Shown here in pieces: positions 13,090 through 24,691 of a stretch of 64,000 nt of DNA. The notes below the pieces were generated by a model. That model was not told the DNA's origin, did not search any database, and worked only from the letters and a program-made list of their open reading frames with translations. Source of the DNA: Brachypodium distachyon (Eukaryota > Streptophyta > Magnoliopsida > Poales > Poaceae); contig NC_016132.3 in the NCBI RefSeq assembly GCF_000005505.3, positions 6,696,001 through 6,760,000 of the forward strand. The letters run 5' to 3'. The position numbers and the translations under genes are program-made. Within the stretch, counting starts at the first letter, position 1. Each line of letters starts with the position of its first letter.

Positions 13090-13331
13090 CATGGACTAAA
13101 ACTACACTATTTGAAGGCGCACGACTACCCTGAAATGCCATTTTAGTTTCTATTTTGTAGTCCGTATGTACCGTATGCCATATGCTGACTTGGAGTCGAT
13201 GACGTTGATGCAAAATGAGCTAACGACGGCCGCGAGAACCCAAGATTCAGTAGCGCACGACTACCCTGAGAAGCCTCGTTGATGTCGTGTTACCTAGTCA
13301 TGATTTGTTCACAGACTACACTCCATTGATC

Positions 13332-13446
13332 CTATTCTTCCGTCTCATAATTTTGTCGAAATATTACATGTATTTAAACGCTTTGTAGAATAGATATATC
13401 ATTTTTTTTACAAATTTGAGACAAAAATTATGAAACAGAGTGAGTA
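13332..13446. mobile_element. Stowaway-like MITE
   Basis: About 115 bp. Left end CTTCCGTCTCATAATTTTGT and right end ACAAAAATTATGAAACAGAG are inverted copies. Confidence 0.65.
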
Positions 13447-14446
13447 CATAATTTCTCAAAGAAAACAAGTTGTTTAATTATCTCCCCAGCCGCTTATTTC
13501 GAACTGTGCCTTTGGTGCGTGCCTTTTCTTGTATAGAATATCAGGTAATTTCTCGACAGACGCGAGCGAGATCGAGCAATGTGTACAGGTCTCCATCGGT
13601 TAGGGAATTAATGGTCGGTGTCCGGCCGTGTGGTTAGCCTTAGCCTTAACTGGCGACGCGTTTACGCTGCCGTCCAAATGTACGAAATTAGCTGAACCTT
13701 TCATCGATCGCTTCTAATCGGGGATGAACCAGTTGTGCGATCTGACGCAACTGGGAATCATCTACGGATGCGTTATTCAGATTCCCATTGCCATTGGCAC
13801 CAATAACTGGGTACAGACATCTTGCGCTTGCATGTGCTCTCGATCTCTCCGTGGAAAGAAAAACAGGGACATGAATTGCAGGAGCAGAGAAGCACCTGAA
13901 AATAGAAAGTGTTGTTCCCATTGGCAATCTTGCAACAGTGGAGGTAGCTAGTGCTCTGAGTACGTGGTTTTGCTTGTGCTGGTAGCTCCTAATTGCGTAC
14001 ACATGTCTCCTGATTAAACAAGCAACAATCTGAGTACTAAGTACAGTAGGTCGTTAATCAGGGAAAGTGGAGTAACTTCTGTACTCTGTGCGAAGCTTTA
14101 AGCATGGGTCGCATTAATTGATGGAGCTAATTAAGACGATCGACGCGCATGTCATGTCGCATTGGCGTGTCACCACGCACCTTTAGCTAGGTGCGAGGTG
14201 CGTGGCTGATTTCGCAAAGGTGAAATTCGCAAGCAACGGGAAAGAGTACTGCAAGCACAAGCCAAAGCTAATATTGGTCCTGGATGGATCCAACGGTGTT
14301 CGATCGATCCATTTCTTCTTGCATGCGGGCGACACGAGTTAACCACGGAAGCAAATTAAGTCACCTGATGACACGTTTTCGTCGCAATCCCGTCGAGGCA
14401 GGGTGACCCGGTGAATTGGTGTAGGGTATTTTTTTTTTGTGCTGTC

Positions 14447-14911
14447 AGCGAAGGGGATCGCACGAGAGGATACCATGATACCATCCTGGCCGTAGATCGA
14501 CCCACCAGAACACCCCGTCGTGCGAGAACACGTTCGCGCAGAACCACGGCTAGTGGGGCATGGGGAACGGCAGCGTCTTCTTGACCCGGAGGCGGGAGTA
14601 GCCGTCGTAGCAGAGGATGGCGACGCTTTCGCCGGCGCGCGTGTAATCGTGGGCGCCGCCGTGGGTTGGGTGCTTCGTGCTTGACTGGTTTACGGTCTCT
14701 GGGTGCGCGAGGACGCGGCGGCTGCGGACGTTGACCGCGTCCCGGACGTAGTACCTCGGCCTGTCGCCGCCGAGAGGGTCTGTGGCGCGGCCATGGGCGA
14801 TGGAGAAGAGAAGACAGCCGGATGCGTCCGCGGCGAGAACGAAGGGAATGCACTCGGGGGAGAAGTGGCGCCGCGGGCTATGTCCGTCAGGATCGTGGAC
14901 ATGGAGAGCGC
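14447..14911 (-). pseudogene. Broken DUF1618 gene fragment
   Basis: A decayed copy of the DUF1618 gene at 26413-27648, on the same strand. Matching blocks include IPFVLAADASG (versus IPFVLAADPSG), GRATDPLGG, ESVAILCYDGYS (versus ESVTILCYDSFS), KKTLPFPMP, ANVFSHD and GILSCDPL. The copy begins at the equivalent of residue 60 of the other gene (LSMS versus LSIS), has frameshifts near 14890 and in the middle, and a TAG at 14552-14550 where the other copy has Tyr. At 14911/14912 it is fused directly to taximin upstream sequence. It cannot make a full protein. Confidence 0.75.
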
Positions 14912-15190
14912 CGTTCCCAAATCCCACGCACGTCCTGCCCCGTTCGAGTTCACGGCATTTTCTAGCAAACCGTCTTTTGGTTTTGGCTTTGATTTTGCTG
15001 GACTTCCAACACAAGTACGACGCCGCCGCGCGGAAGACAACGGTGCAGAGAGGAAAAACCGACTGATGGAGACGGATGCGCACGGCGATGGCTACCAGTG
15101 CCTCTCCTGTGTCGTGATCCCGATGCCGTTCGCTGACCTCGCGCTCGCCAGTGCCCTCGTCTGGCTCCTCCTCGATCGGGTGCGCAGAGC
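14912..15190 (+). pseudogene. Decayed copy of taximin promoter/5' UTR and exon 1
   Basis: Upstream part 14912-15065 aligns with 10131-10264 (shared blocks CCCACG, CGCACGTC, CCGTTCGAGTTCA, CAAGTACG). The exon 1 copy runs from the ATG at 15066 to about 15179. Its translation retains PMPFADLALASALVWLL where the intact gene has [21 protein letters not shown], and a GT donor (GATCGG then GTGCGC) matches the intact donor context. The Cys/RPLGF signature is lost and the exon is now 114 nt, so the splice phase has changed. LINE sequence starts right after the donor, so no exon 2 follows here. Confidence 0.75.
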
Positions 15191-18100
15191 AGAGCTCAGT
15201 AAGGAAATCAGCCTTAAACTGAGCTTGAGCCGCCCCATACACCGCAATCAAAGACCACCTAAAGCCATCTGCTTTAGATTTGAAACCAAACTTAACAAAA
15301 TAGTCTCCAGCCTCAACCGAGGTAACCTCCAAAGTTGTACAATTAATACCCGATAACATCCCCTGACTGACCATGCGAAGAAAGACAATGCCAAGCAAAA
15401 TTTAAGCCACCACCAATATGATTAAAAAAACCGGCCGAAAAATGAGCTCGCCCTGTCTCAGAAAGCGCCACAAAATCAAGATTATGTAAACAAGCCATGT
15501 CAGCCAAGAAGTCGTGTTTAGCCAAGTCTCTAAGACCTCTGCTATTGCAAAAAAATCGTTTCATTTCGAAACAATTATTCTAAGACCTTGGTCTGCCTCG
15601 ATCCCATGGGAATTCCTTTAGATCGAGGTGGAGGTCGACAAACAGAGCCTCCTCCTCCCCATCCCCATATGATAAATCCTTACATAAATGTTCAGCCGAA
15701 TCTAGTGCAAGACAATTAGAACCACTAGGGAATTTTTCAACTTGCTTACTACGAATAGTATTAAAAGATGCATCCAAACGATCAATCTCAGTGTCTTTAA
15801 TCAGATGAATAGAACTAGCAACTTTAGTACTATTCCTACCCAGAGAGACACCAATATTCTCCATATTAGAAATAAATTTATCATCCGAAATAGAAAGAAT
15901 AGAATTATCAAAATCAACAGACATACTTGTAAACATCTCCAAGTTGCGGATCTTGGCCAGTCACATGGCCTTGTTAATGGACGCCTCATCCGCGTCCCCC
16001 TTGGCGGCCAACCGCGCATTGAAACAGGAAGATGGCGGATACGCATGCCACCTGCGCGCATGCTCGCCAACCACAGCAGCTAGGAAGGAAGTGGGAGCCG
16101 CCTGCCCCACTCCCCCTTCCCCCGAGGAAGGCCTCACCAACGGAGGAAACTCCACGACAGCCGCAAGCTGGACTCCGTGGGCGAGAAAGGAGACAGCAGC
16201 TCAGGCGCACACGGCAGAACCGACGACGGCAAGGGTGACCGTGAGGGAGAGCCACGTGACGACGCTGGCCTCACCCCCAGCCGCGAGCCCAACTCCACAT
16301 CGTCCACATGGACTAGCACCAATGCCACCTGCACAAGTGAGGAGGGCACCTCCTGCACCGACTAGGGCAAAGCTGCATGCGCAGGCGCCATGGACAGCAC
16401 AGCAACCTGCGAGGAAGCTAGCTCCGGCAACCTCTCTGAAGCCGCATGCACCGGCGAGGGTGGCATCGCCGCCACCGGTACCTCCTGTACCGACAGGTGT
16501 GGAGCTGCCACCTGCGCCACTGATGCCGCAGTGCGAACACCGGGGCCACCTGCCCTAGAGCGCCAGCCACCGGCGCCTCCAACCCAGGCCGAGAAGCGAG
16601 CAGCGCAACTGACTCCACCATGGCCTTCGGAGAAGAAGCAACCTGCAGAGAGATGGGCGGCACACAACCATCCTCAGTGTTCCAGCCTTTTCAGAAAATC
16701 ACTCCAGAAGACAGCGCACCAGACTTGCTCGCCAGAGGCGTCGAGGTAGACTCAGTCAGGCCCTTCGTTGGCTAAAACAATAGAGAAGACCGGGAGCGCT
16801 TTCCAAACCGATCATCACTATCCTTTTTATCATCCACCATATCATCCAGCATGTCATCATCATCATCATCATTGAACTCATTGTCATCATCTTTGCGTGA
16901 TCATCATCACTAATATCCGTCTCACCGGAAAGATTCCGCCTGGAAAGTAAGTTTGTACGCTACTCCCTTGTGGCCTAAATCAGTGCCTGAAGGAATTTTT
17001 TTGCTAGCCACATCAACACAGATGCGACCCACCTCATGTTGGCGAGAAAACGGCATATCAATATCGACAGTGGCTCCAAGAAGGGATCCCAGCCCCCAAA
17101 TAGCCCGATAATTGAACAAATCATCAGGAATATTACCGATTCGCACCCAAATCCTATGAAACACGTAGGCAGCGATCGAGGCCGAAGTCCACTCCTCACC
17201 CTTGATAAGCACCTGTGAACCTGGCACTTGGATAGCACCAACTCTAATCAGCCTCTGCATCTCACCTCAAGTCGGGAACACCATCGAGAAAGCAGACACT
17301 CCATGTGGCCTCGTGACCAACTGGAAGTTGGGCACCGGAATCAGACGCTCCAATTCCTCCACAACCCTCTTCACAGAAAGCGATCCTCCTTCCACAAGGA
17401 TCAGACCCTTCCTGTTTCCCTCTACCTTTGGTGGAACACAAGCCTCCTCCGGCAGTTCAAAAAAGAATAAATCATCCGAGACCGTGCCACATGACCGGAC
17501 GGTAAGCTTCGGAAGTCGAGGGAGTTCACAGTCTGCAGAACAATGATCAGCTTTTGCACAATAATCACATAAGCCAGCAGTGCACATGGTGGAGAGATGG
17601 CCCTTCTGTTCGCAACGGAGGCAACGATAGCAAGCCAAAGGGTTATCAGGAGCGGCAGCATGTACCCCAGCCGAAGCAGCCGCTGAAGCCACAGGAACCG
17701 GAGCCGACCGGAGCCGAGGTACCAACAACGGCCGGTTCAGAAGAAGAAGCCCCCAAGCTTGAAGAAGAAGCATGCACCAGGCCAGCCAACGCAGCCACAG
17801 GAGCAGTCGCCGGGGGAGGAATGATCATCGGCGTACTCGCCAGAGGAGGTGCCGACAACACAGCAACTTGCATTTGCTGGCCGCCAGCCAACCCAGCCAG
17901 CACCTGCTGGCCGTCAGCCAGTACAGCCTGCACCTGCAGCCCCGCCAGCGACCACGCCACCGCCAACCGACGCCCCCTCGCCCTGCTGGTGCCCCGAGCC
18001 ACGACCCCAACCACGCCTACAGCGATTATTGTAAAAACGCCCGCGTGGAGGATCATGCCGGAAGCTACGGCCACAGCCACCGCCTCCGCCATAGCCGCCA

Positions 18101-19255
18101 CCATAGAACCCACCATATCCGCCACTATAGGCGCCGCCTTGGTATCCACCATATCCACCATAGTCATGGCGGTACCCGCCTCCGTAAAACCCGCGGAAGC
18201 CCGCACCGTAGCTGCCATAGAAGTCACCTTGCGCCGCTGCGACGCCGCCTCCAGCACCACCCACTGCAACAAAGGAAGGAGCTGCACCACCCCCCTGGAT
18301 CGCAGGAGCAGCGCCACCTCCCTGGAACGCAGGAGCAGCGCCACCACCCTGGAACGCTGGAGCAGAAGCAGCCGCCGCCACATAGCCACCGCCGCCACCG
18401 GAAGCCGGAGGGCCAGCAAGGAGGACACCGCCGGTCTAACCCTGGACGCCGCCCATCGGCACAGCAGTAACAGCACCACTGCCAGGCCCACGCCGGCGCC
18501 CGCAGCCTGGCCGCCGCCACCCTGAACGCCGCCGAGAGAAGGATCCATCCGCTTGACAGAAACAACTCGAGCGGCGAGCCCTACCACTCTTCCGCGTGGA
18601 AAAATCCTCACGTCATGTTGGGCCGCACCAGTTACCTGGGCCCTGAACTTGCTTTATTTCATTCCAGTCATGCCCGAAATCTGCGTTGGGCACTTGGGCC
18701 CCTGCTTGGATTCCTCTGTTTTCTCTTAACTAGATTCCTCTGTTTTTGCTGCCCTGCTTTTAGTCCACCGGTCTGTGAACACCCTCGAATGTGCGTAGAA
18801 GGGTTTCGGGCGCGCTTGGGAGGCAGCCCAAGCCCACGAGATTCGAAATCCGCTGATTGCGCTGCACACGCAACAGGCATCGGCAGACTCGGCGAAGATG
18901 GCCGCCGCCGACGGCGCGAGACGACCATCCAACCGACATCCCCGAGGATAACCGGAGGAGAGACCCGCCGTGGCGGGAGCGGGCCCTTCCACGGCTTAGA
19001 CCGGCGCCCCGATGGCGCAACTTGACGTCGGACAGGCAGCCGCGTCTGGCGCTTGTACTCCTGCCCCAAAACAACGGCACTCCACGGGGAATAGCCTGCA
19101 ACCACCGCATCGCGTCTGAACTCTGCCGGCGACCCATCCAAAACAGCAGCTCGCAGGGCAGCAGAGAAGCACCCGGCCTCGTCGCCGGACGCATCATCAT
19201 CCAGCGCCCAGAACCGCCCGGTAGTCGCCACCAACGGTCCTTCGGATGAGACGCT
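15191..19255 (-). mobile_element. Degenerate LINE (non-LTR retrotransposon), 3'-truncated
   Basis: Reads right to left. ORF1 region: about 19255 down to 15580, beginning MSVSSEGPLVATTGRFWALD and including a Pro-rich KPWKGPLPPRRVSPP segment, a Gly-rich stretch around 18060-18250, CCHC-type zinc knuckles at about 17632-17527 (CYRC/CEQKGH/CDYC), and a segment like the LINE ORF1 nucleic-acid domain (LIRVGAIQVPGSQVLIKGEE, about 17250-17190). ORF2 start: MKRFFCNSRGLRDLAKHDFL at 15564, an endonuclease N-terminus with LDFVALSETG. It continues with DGFRWSLIAVYGAAQ to about 15191. ORF1 has in-frame stops (one near 17268) and frameshifts. Reverse transcriptase, the 3' UTR and poly-A are missing: the element stops against taximin exon 1. 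LINEs usually lose their 5' end, so this indicates a later deletion. Confidence 0.8.
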
Positions 19256-19377
19256 CATTTTCCTCCGGATGATTTGTGCGCTAGCTAGATGGTACTTCAA
19301 AACGGAGGCCAATTTGACTCATGGTTGAAAAAAAGATCAAACAACTTCACATGTAAAGTTTAAATAGAAATGCTGAA

Positions 19378-19690
19378 GCGAGGTTGGTTCCTTGTCGTGG
19401 AACTATACCACACAGGTTCGAGCTCCAGACTTGCATGGGTGATTGCATTTTTCTGAATTTATTTCAAAGCTTAAACGGTGATGTGCTTTTAGTGGCGAGC
19501 GACGTAACCGTCAACTATGGGGTGCCTGTGTTGACTTTGTCAATCTCAACATGATCTACCGGACCAGTCTCTCGGAGGTGCTCATAGGAGTATGGTGTGC
19601 ATGCGTGCGTGCGTTCACAGGGGTGAGTGTACATGTGTGTTTATTTGTAAGTGTCTCCGTCTGTACCGTGTTTTCTAAAAATAGAAATCT
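19378..19690 (+). mobile_element. SINE-like retroposon
   Basis: Contains a tRNA-type B box (GGTTCGAGCTCC, 19415-19426) and a body resembling a family dispersed in grass genomes that I recall (CTCGGAGGTGCTCATAGG, then a TG-rich tail). It ends in an A-rich string near 19674-19690. The A box and target-site duplications are not clear, so the ends are approximate. Confidence 0.45.
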
Positions 19691-20002
19691 TGAAAATGTA
19701 AATAAGGGAGAGAGAGAAAAACCTGGTGAATGAAATTTAAAAGATTCGGGCATATATGAAAAAAAAGACTACATGAAGAAAGTGAAAAATCTTAGGATAT
19801 AAATTATAACAATATAGCACCAATCTTTTTCTACGACGAATTGAGAGCTCAAAGAAAGGACTCCGTGTTCGAGTTCGACGTTATGCTGGCAATGACTTTT
19901 TGATCTGGCCGTGTGCAATGTGCACAGTATTATAAGAAGGTTAATAGAAGACCAACTCATTTCATTAGGAAGAAGGCCATCCAACAACAAGCTAGCCAGC
20001 GG

Positions 20003-21562
20003 ATGGAGTCGATGGCAAACAGTCCAACCATTGTTCTGTTGCCGGTGTGGGGTGCCGGGCACTTCATGCCCATGCTAGAGGCCGGGAAGCAGCTGGTGGC
20101 CAGCAGTGGCCGCGCCATGTCGCTGACCGTGCTCCTGATGCCGTCCCCGACAGCGCAGGCCGCGTCCGAAATCTCCGGCCACATACGACGCCTCCAGCAG
20201 CAGGAGGATCAGGACGACGACGGGAACGGCAACGGCATACGCTTCCACCACCTCCCGGAAGTTAAGCTCCCGACGGACCACTCGGGCATCGAGGAATTCA
20301 TCTCCCGCATAGTGCAGCTCCACGCGCCCCACCTCCGCGCCGCCATGGCAGGCCTGCGCTGCCCGGTGGCCGCGCTCGTCGTCGACATCTTCTGCGCGCC
20401 GGCGCTCGACGTGGCCCGCGACCTCGCCGTGCCGGCCTACGTCTACTTCACCTCCAGCGCCGCGCTGCTGGCGCTCATCCTGCGCTCCCCGGCTCTCCGC
20501 GAGGAGGAGTTCCATGCCGATGGCGGCCTGGACTTGCCAGGGTTCCCGGCACCGGTGCCGCTGTGTTCCCTCCCGGACACCATGCTGGAGAGGAAGAAGA
20601 CGACTTATTCTTGGTTCGTGGACACCGGCAGGCGCTACATGGAGGCCAACGCCATCATCGTCAACACAGCAGCCGGGCTCGAGCCGGGCGTTCTCGCAGC
20701 CATTGCGGCCCCCGCCGTGTACCCAATCGGCCCAGTTCTCGCGCTAACGCCGACGCCGCCCGCGGACGCCGGTCCAGATGCGTGTGTTAAGTGGCTCGAC
20801 TCGCAGCCTCGAGCCTCTGTTCTGTTCCTCTGCTTCGGGAGCAAAGGGTTCCTCACCACGCCACAGGTTTCCTTTCTTTCTTTCTGTTTTGGCTTCGATG
20901 GATTCTGTCCCATGCAAGAATAGATCGATCAGGGATGATTATTGGTGCGAATGAACTTGCAGGTGCAGGCGATAGCACACGGGCTGGAGCGCAGCGGGCA
21001 CCGGTTCTTGTGGGTGCTCCGTGGCCGGCCGGAGGACACCTCGCACGGCAAGCGAAGCCCCATGGACGCGGACCTCGCGGAGCTTCTCCCGGAGGGATTC
21101 CTTGACAAGACAAAGGGCAGAGGGCTGGTCTGGCCCAAGAGAGCGCCGCAGAAGGAGATCCTGGCCCACGGCGCCGTGGGGGGCTTCGTGACCCACTGCG
21201 GCTGGAACTCCGTCCTGGAGAGCCTGTGGTTCGGCGTGCCCATGCTGCCGTGGCCGCTCGGCGCCGACCAGCACCTCAACGCCTTCGCCATGGCATCCGG
21301 CGACATGATGGGCGTGGCCGTGCCGCTCAAGGTCGACAGGGAGCGGGGCAACTTCGTCGAGGCGGCGGAGCTGGAGCGAGCCGTGAGGTCTCTCATGGCT
21401 GGTGCCGGCCAGGTGAGGGACAAGGCCATGGAGATGATGAAGGTATGCCGGGACGCTGTGGACCAGAGCCAGGCTGGGTCCTCTTGCGCTTCGCTGCGGA
21501 GGCTCTCAAAGGAGCTACTCCAAGGAGCGGTGTTGCTGCCCAAGCCCAACACACATCTCTGA
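20003..21562 (+). CDS. Family-1 UDP-glycosyltransferase (UGT88-like)
   Basis: Cytosolic transferase moving sugar from a UDP-sugar to small acceptors such as flavonoids or hormones; the acceptor is unknown here. Exons 20003-20866 and 20963-21562 (phase 0 intron, GT..AG) give 487 aa, a normal length. I chose the ATG at 20003 because MESMANSPTIVLLPVWGAGH places the catalytic His at residue 20; the partner Asp is D128 (VVDIF). The PSPG sugar-donor box spans residues 348-391 and includes THCGWNS and ADQ; Q391 at its last position is typical of UDP-glucose users. Odd: PSPG position 1 is Arg (WPKRAPQ) where nearly all members have Trp that stacks on uracil. Resemblance to the UGT88 group rests on the N-terminal GxGH...MLEAGK pattern. 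Confidence 0.9.
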
Positions 21563-24192
21563 TCTGATGTTTCTGCATGCAAATCATGCTGAATCTTTCT
21601 CTCCACCAAAGAACGGAGAAATCCCCCATTTGGCGTCAACTACAGACAAATGTTCATCGTCACGCGTGACACGTCGCCGTGGAATTGAATAAAGCGAGTT
21701 TTTTTAGGGCGCATATTGGCTATTGCTATACCGCTTTCGCTTTAAAAACAAAACTAGCTTGGTGACCCATGTGCAGATCGCACCCCTAGCAATTTGTTAT
21801 AATTGAAATTGTTCATCGAAACAAAATTATGTTTTATACATAAAATGCTAAGTATTGTTATTTTATTCCTCGAGTTATAGTTTGTCCATCTGGATTATTA
21901 AGGCCCACGAGTGTTTCTAAATCACCAATTTGACTAATGAAATACTATAAGTTATACGAATAAAATATCATTAAAAATTCTTCCGACTATGAATATAATG
22001 GTAATATATGGCATACTTTTTTGTGCGATAAAATACACATCTCGTTGATCAAATTTGATGATCCAAAAAACACATGAGCCTAATAAAACCTGGATGTAAG
22101 TTGTATGTTTTGCAATTCTAGTTAGGCACATTTGTTTCTCTTGATATTCCTTTCTATCATCAAAAACCAATTAGTTAGACTAAACATAGTTTCCTTGATG
22201 TATCACGTACATAAAAATCGTAACTAATGAGAATATAATATGAAATTTTCTTACATATATCATGCAGCGCGTGGTTAAGGAGGTTGAGATGGAGATACAA
22301 CTACTAATGATTGATCTGTACAAAAGCTACGTGCAATGAGCTCATTTTTTTTTCCTGATTCGCCTTGCTTCCATCCGGTGGAGCTTGGGTTAGATTTCGA
22401 TTTCCTGTGAAACAGCCTTAGATCATCCGTTCCGGACAAATAAAGAGTACCAAAATCATAGGTTAGCTTCTCAGCGTGATTATGCTGTTAATGTTGATCA
22501 CCTCAAAAGAATTTGTTGGGGATGATAATGTCGTCCAAGTTAATCTTTGATAACTTCGAAAGGGATTTTGTATCTCTTATGGGTTCGGCCGGCTTGAGCG
22601 TCGCTGGTGTGTCTCCAATCTTGGTGGGGATTGCTATTGCGGTCATGGGTTTTGTTGGAAAGTCCTGTTAGAATTGTTATCACAAGCAATTTGCTTTATT
22701 TTAATTTATGTTAGTATACTATTTCCATCTAAGCATGATTGCACATGCCCTGAGTTGTCGTGACATACTTGTTTTAGTTCTAATTTTTTTTTGTATATTA
22801 TTTTCTCTAAACGTGCATCCTATGTTGTTGTGACATACTTGTTTTACTTCCGTTGCGAGCAAGGCTGAAACCAGAGAAATCACAATTGGGGTCATTCTTT
22901 AGAATTTATTGGTGTCATTGCATATTATTAGGGGCATTTCTTTATTTCTAAGAAGGATTAGCAAGAAGTCATTGGCGTCATTAGACACCAATGCATACAC
23001 CTTGGCTTCGCCCTGGCTATGAATTTTTGTTTTATGGAGAATTTTGTATGCCTTGTTCTCTCGAGTGAATCTTGTTTATTTTGTTTCGTCATTAATTGAT
23101 TATTGCCGAATGTAATCTCCACCTTTCACTATAAATTATTTGATAGGAGTAAATCTTGTGTGCTCTTTGTGACTTAGATTGAATCTCCACTATCCGTTAA
23201 CTTTTACAAAATTTGAATCATAGAAATTCTATTGTTTTAATAATATATATTAGACTTACCAGACTGAATCTTTAACATTGTTAACTTTTGCCAAATCTGA
23301 ATCATAGAAGTTCTATTGTTTTAATAATACATTAGATTTCCATATCTAATTTTTAGGCACTTTTGTACAACAGTGAACAGCCTATTTAATGGAACCGCGA
23401 ACCTTGATGTGACTGTTTTTTATAGTTAGCAGCAGTCTAGGTTGCAGCTCCTGTACTCAGGCAGCTGCATCAAATGGTTTCCATCAAACCATGTGGTCGA
23501 CACATGGACCATCCGCTCCGAGAGGGGACCTAGACCCAAACCATGGGAACTAACCGCATCAACAATAGTACTAATGACAAAAAAACTTGTCCGGAACGAA
23601 TGGTCCCCGGACCCCTGTAGGAGCACATCGTCGACCAGAGCCCATACGTGAACGACACACATGCACATGGTTGCGTGAACGACACATATGCACATGGTTG
23701 CTAACTATGTAGCCCCCAATGTACTAAATCGATTGTACTCCCTCATTTTCTCGATGCGCGTACGGGTTATTAGGTACGGAGTAGTTGCGGGTTTTTTTCT
23801 TTGCTTGCTGCTTTCAAATACTATGGTCCATGCTAATCCTACGCAGGCCTCACAAATGAGATATAAGGTCGCTCCATGCATTCATGTCAAGAATAGACAT
23901 CTCAGCTACGAGAATCAGGTCTCACATCGGAATCAGCTAATAATACTCGCTCCTTTTCGGTTTATTAGGCATATTCCAGAAAATTTACCGTAATCAAGGA
24001 GAACCCAACAAAGCATTAGACATTAACCACCCATCTCCTTCATTCATCCGTTGGTCTCAATTAGCGCCACATTAAGAGCCAAATAAGAAAGAAAACACCA
24101 TTGCAATAAAGATTGCATATTCCAAAGCGAGCAAGACGGTGAGCGAAGGGAAGAATTTGCAAGTCTTGCAAACTGAAAATTCCTGATTTTTC
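21563..24192. other. AT-rich intergenic spacer
   Basis: No gene recognised. A perfect-length tandem pair of 27-bp units lies at 23648-23674 and 23675-23701 (two copies differing at one base). A weakly repeated pair of AT-rich phrases (TAGAAATTCTATTGTTTTAA) occurs near 23220 and 23305. Confidence 0.5.
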
Positions 24193-24294
24193 ACTCACTC
24201 CGTTCAAAAATAATGATTTGAATTTGTATAAGAATCTAGCCAAATCCAAGTCACTTTAATTTTCCGGACGGAGGGAGTTCCGGACGGAGGGAGT
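24193..24294. mobile_element. Stowaway-like MITE with duplicated end
   Basis: Left end CTCACTCCGTTCAAAAATAA; right end TTCCGGACGGAGGGAG occurs twice in tandem (about 24261-24294), as if the terminus was duplicated. Confidence 0.55.
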
Positions 24295-24546
24295 AGATGG
24301 CCTGATAAACTAATGTGGCAAAGGCAGGTCCTGTAAGAATATCTAATACTCCATCTAATGCAAATTTAAAAGCATTTTGTTCTAGTGTGGTTAGTAAGTT
24401 GGTGACATCCAACGAGCGTCATTGTCATCACCCATCACAAGCCTTCTTCTACTTTATCGTGGACAACTGACAACAACCAACACACCAAACCCTGTAACAT
24501 CCGCACTACAAATCCATAGTGTATTTTTTGTTTATTATCTTATCAG

Positions 24547-24691
24547 TACTCCCTCCAATCCAAATTAATTGTCACATTTTTTTATTTTCAAAATGAGCGA
24601 ACCAACACATAGAAACACGTTTAAACACATGTGTATCTAGACCAAATCTGACCAAATTTGGACAAACTAATTTGGATCAGAGGGAGCAGTA
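24547..24691. mobile_element. Stowaway-like MITE
   Basis: Left end TACTCCCTCCAATCCAAATT and right end AATTTGGATCAGAGGGAG form inverted termini. Confidence 0.65.

Larger units (their letters stand above)
12679..14446. other. Intergenic spacer with two Stowaway-like MITEs
   Basis: No gene seen apart from the two MITEs listed separately. Short frames near 13688-14002 have no recognisable features. Confidence 0.5.

Noticed and set aside
17554..18525. 323-codon plus-strand frame rich in Thr/Ala/Pro
   Set aside because: Antisense of the Gly-rich part of LINE ORF1 on the minus strand.
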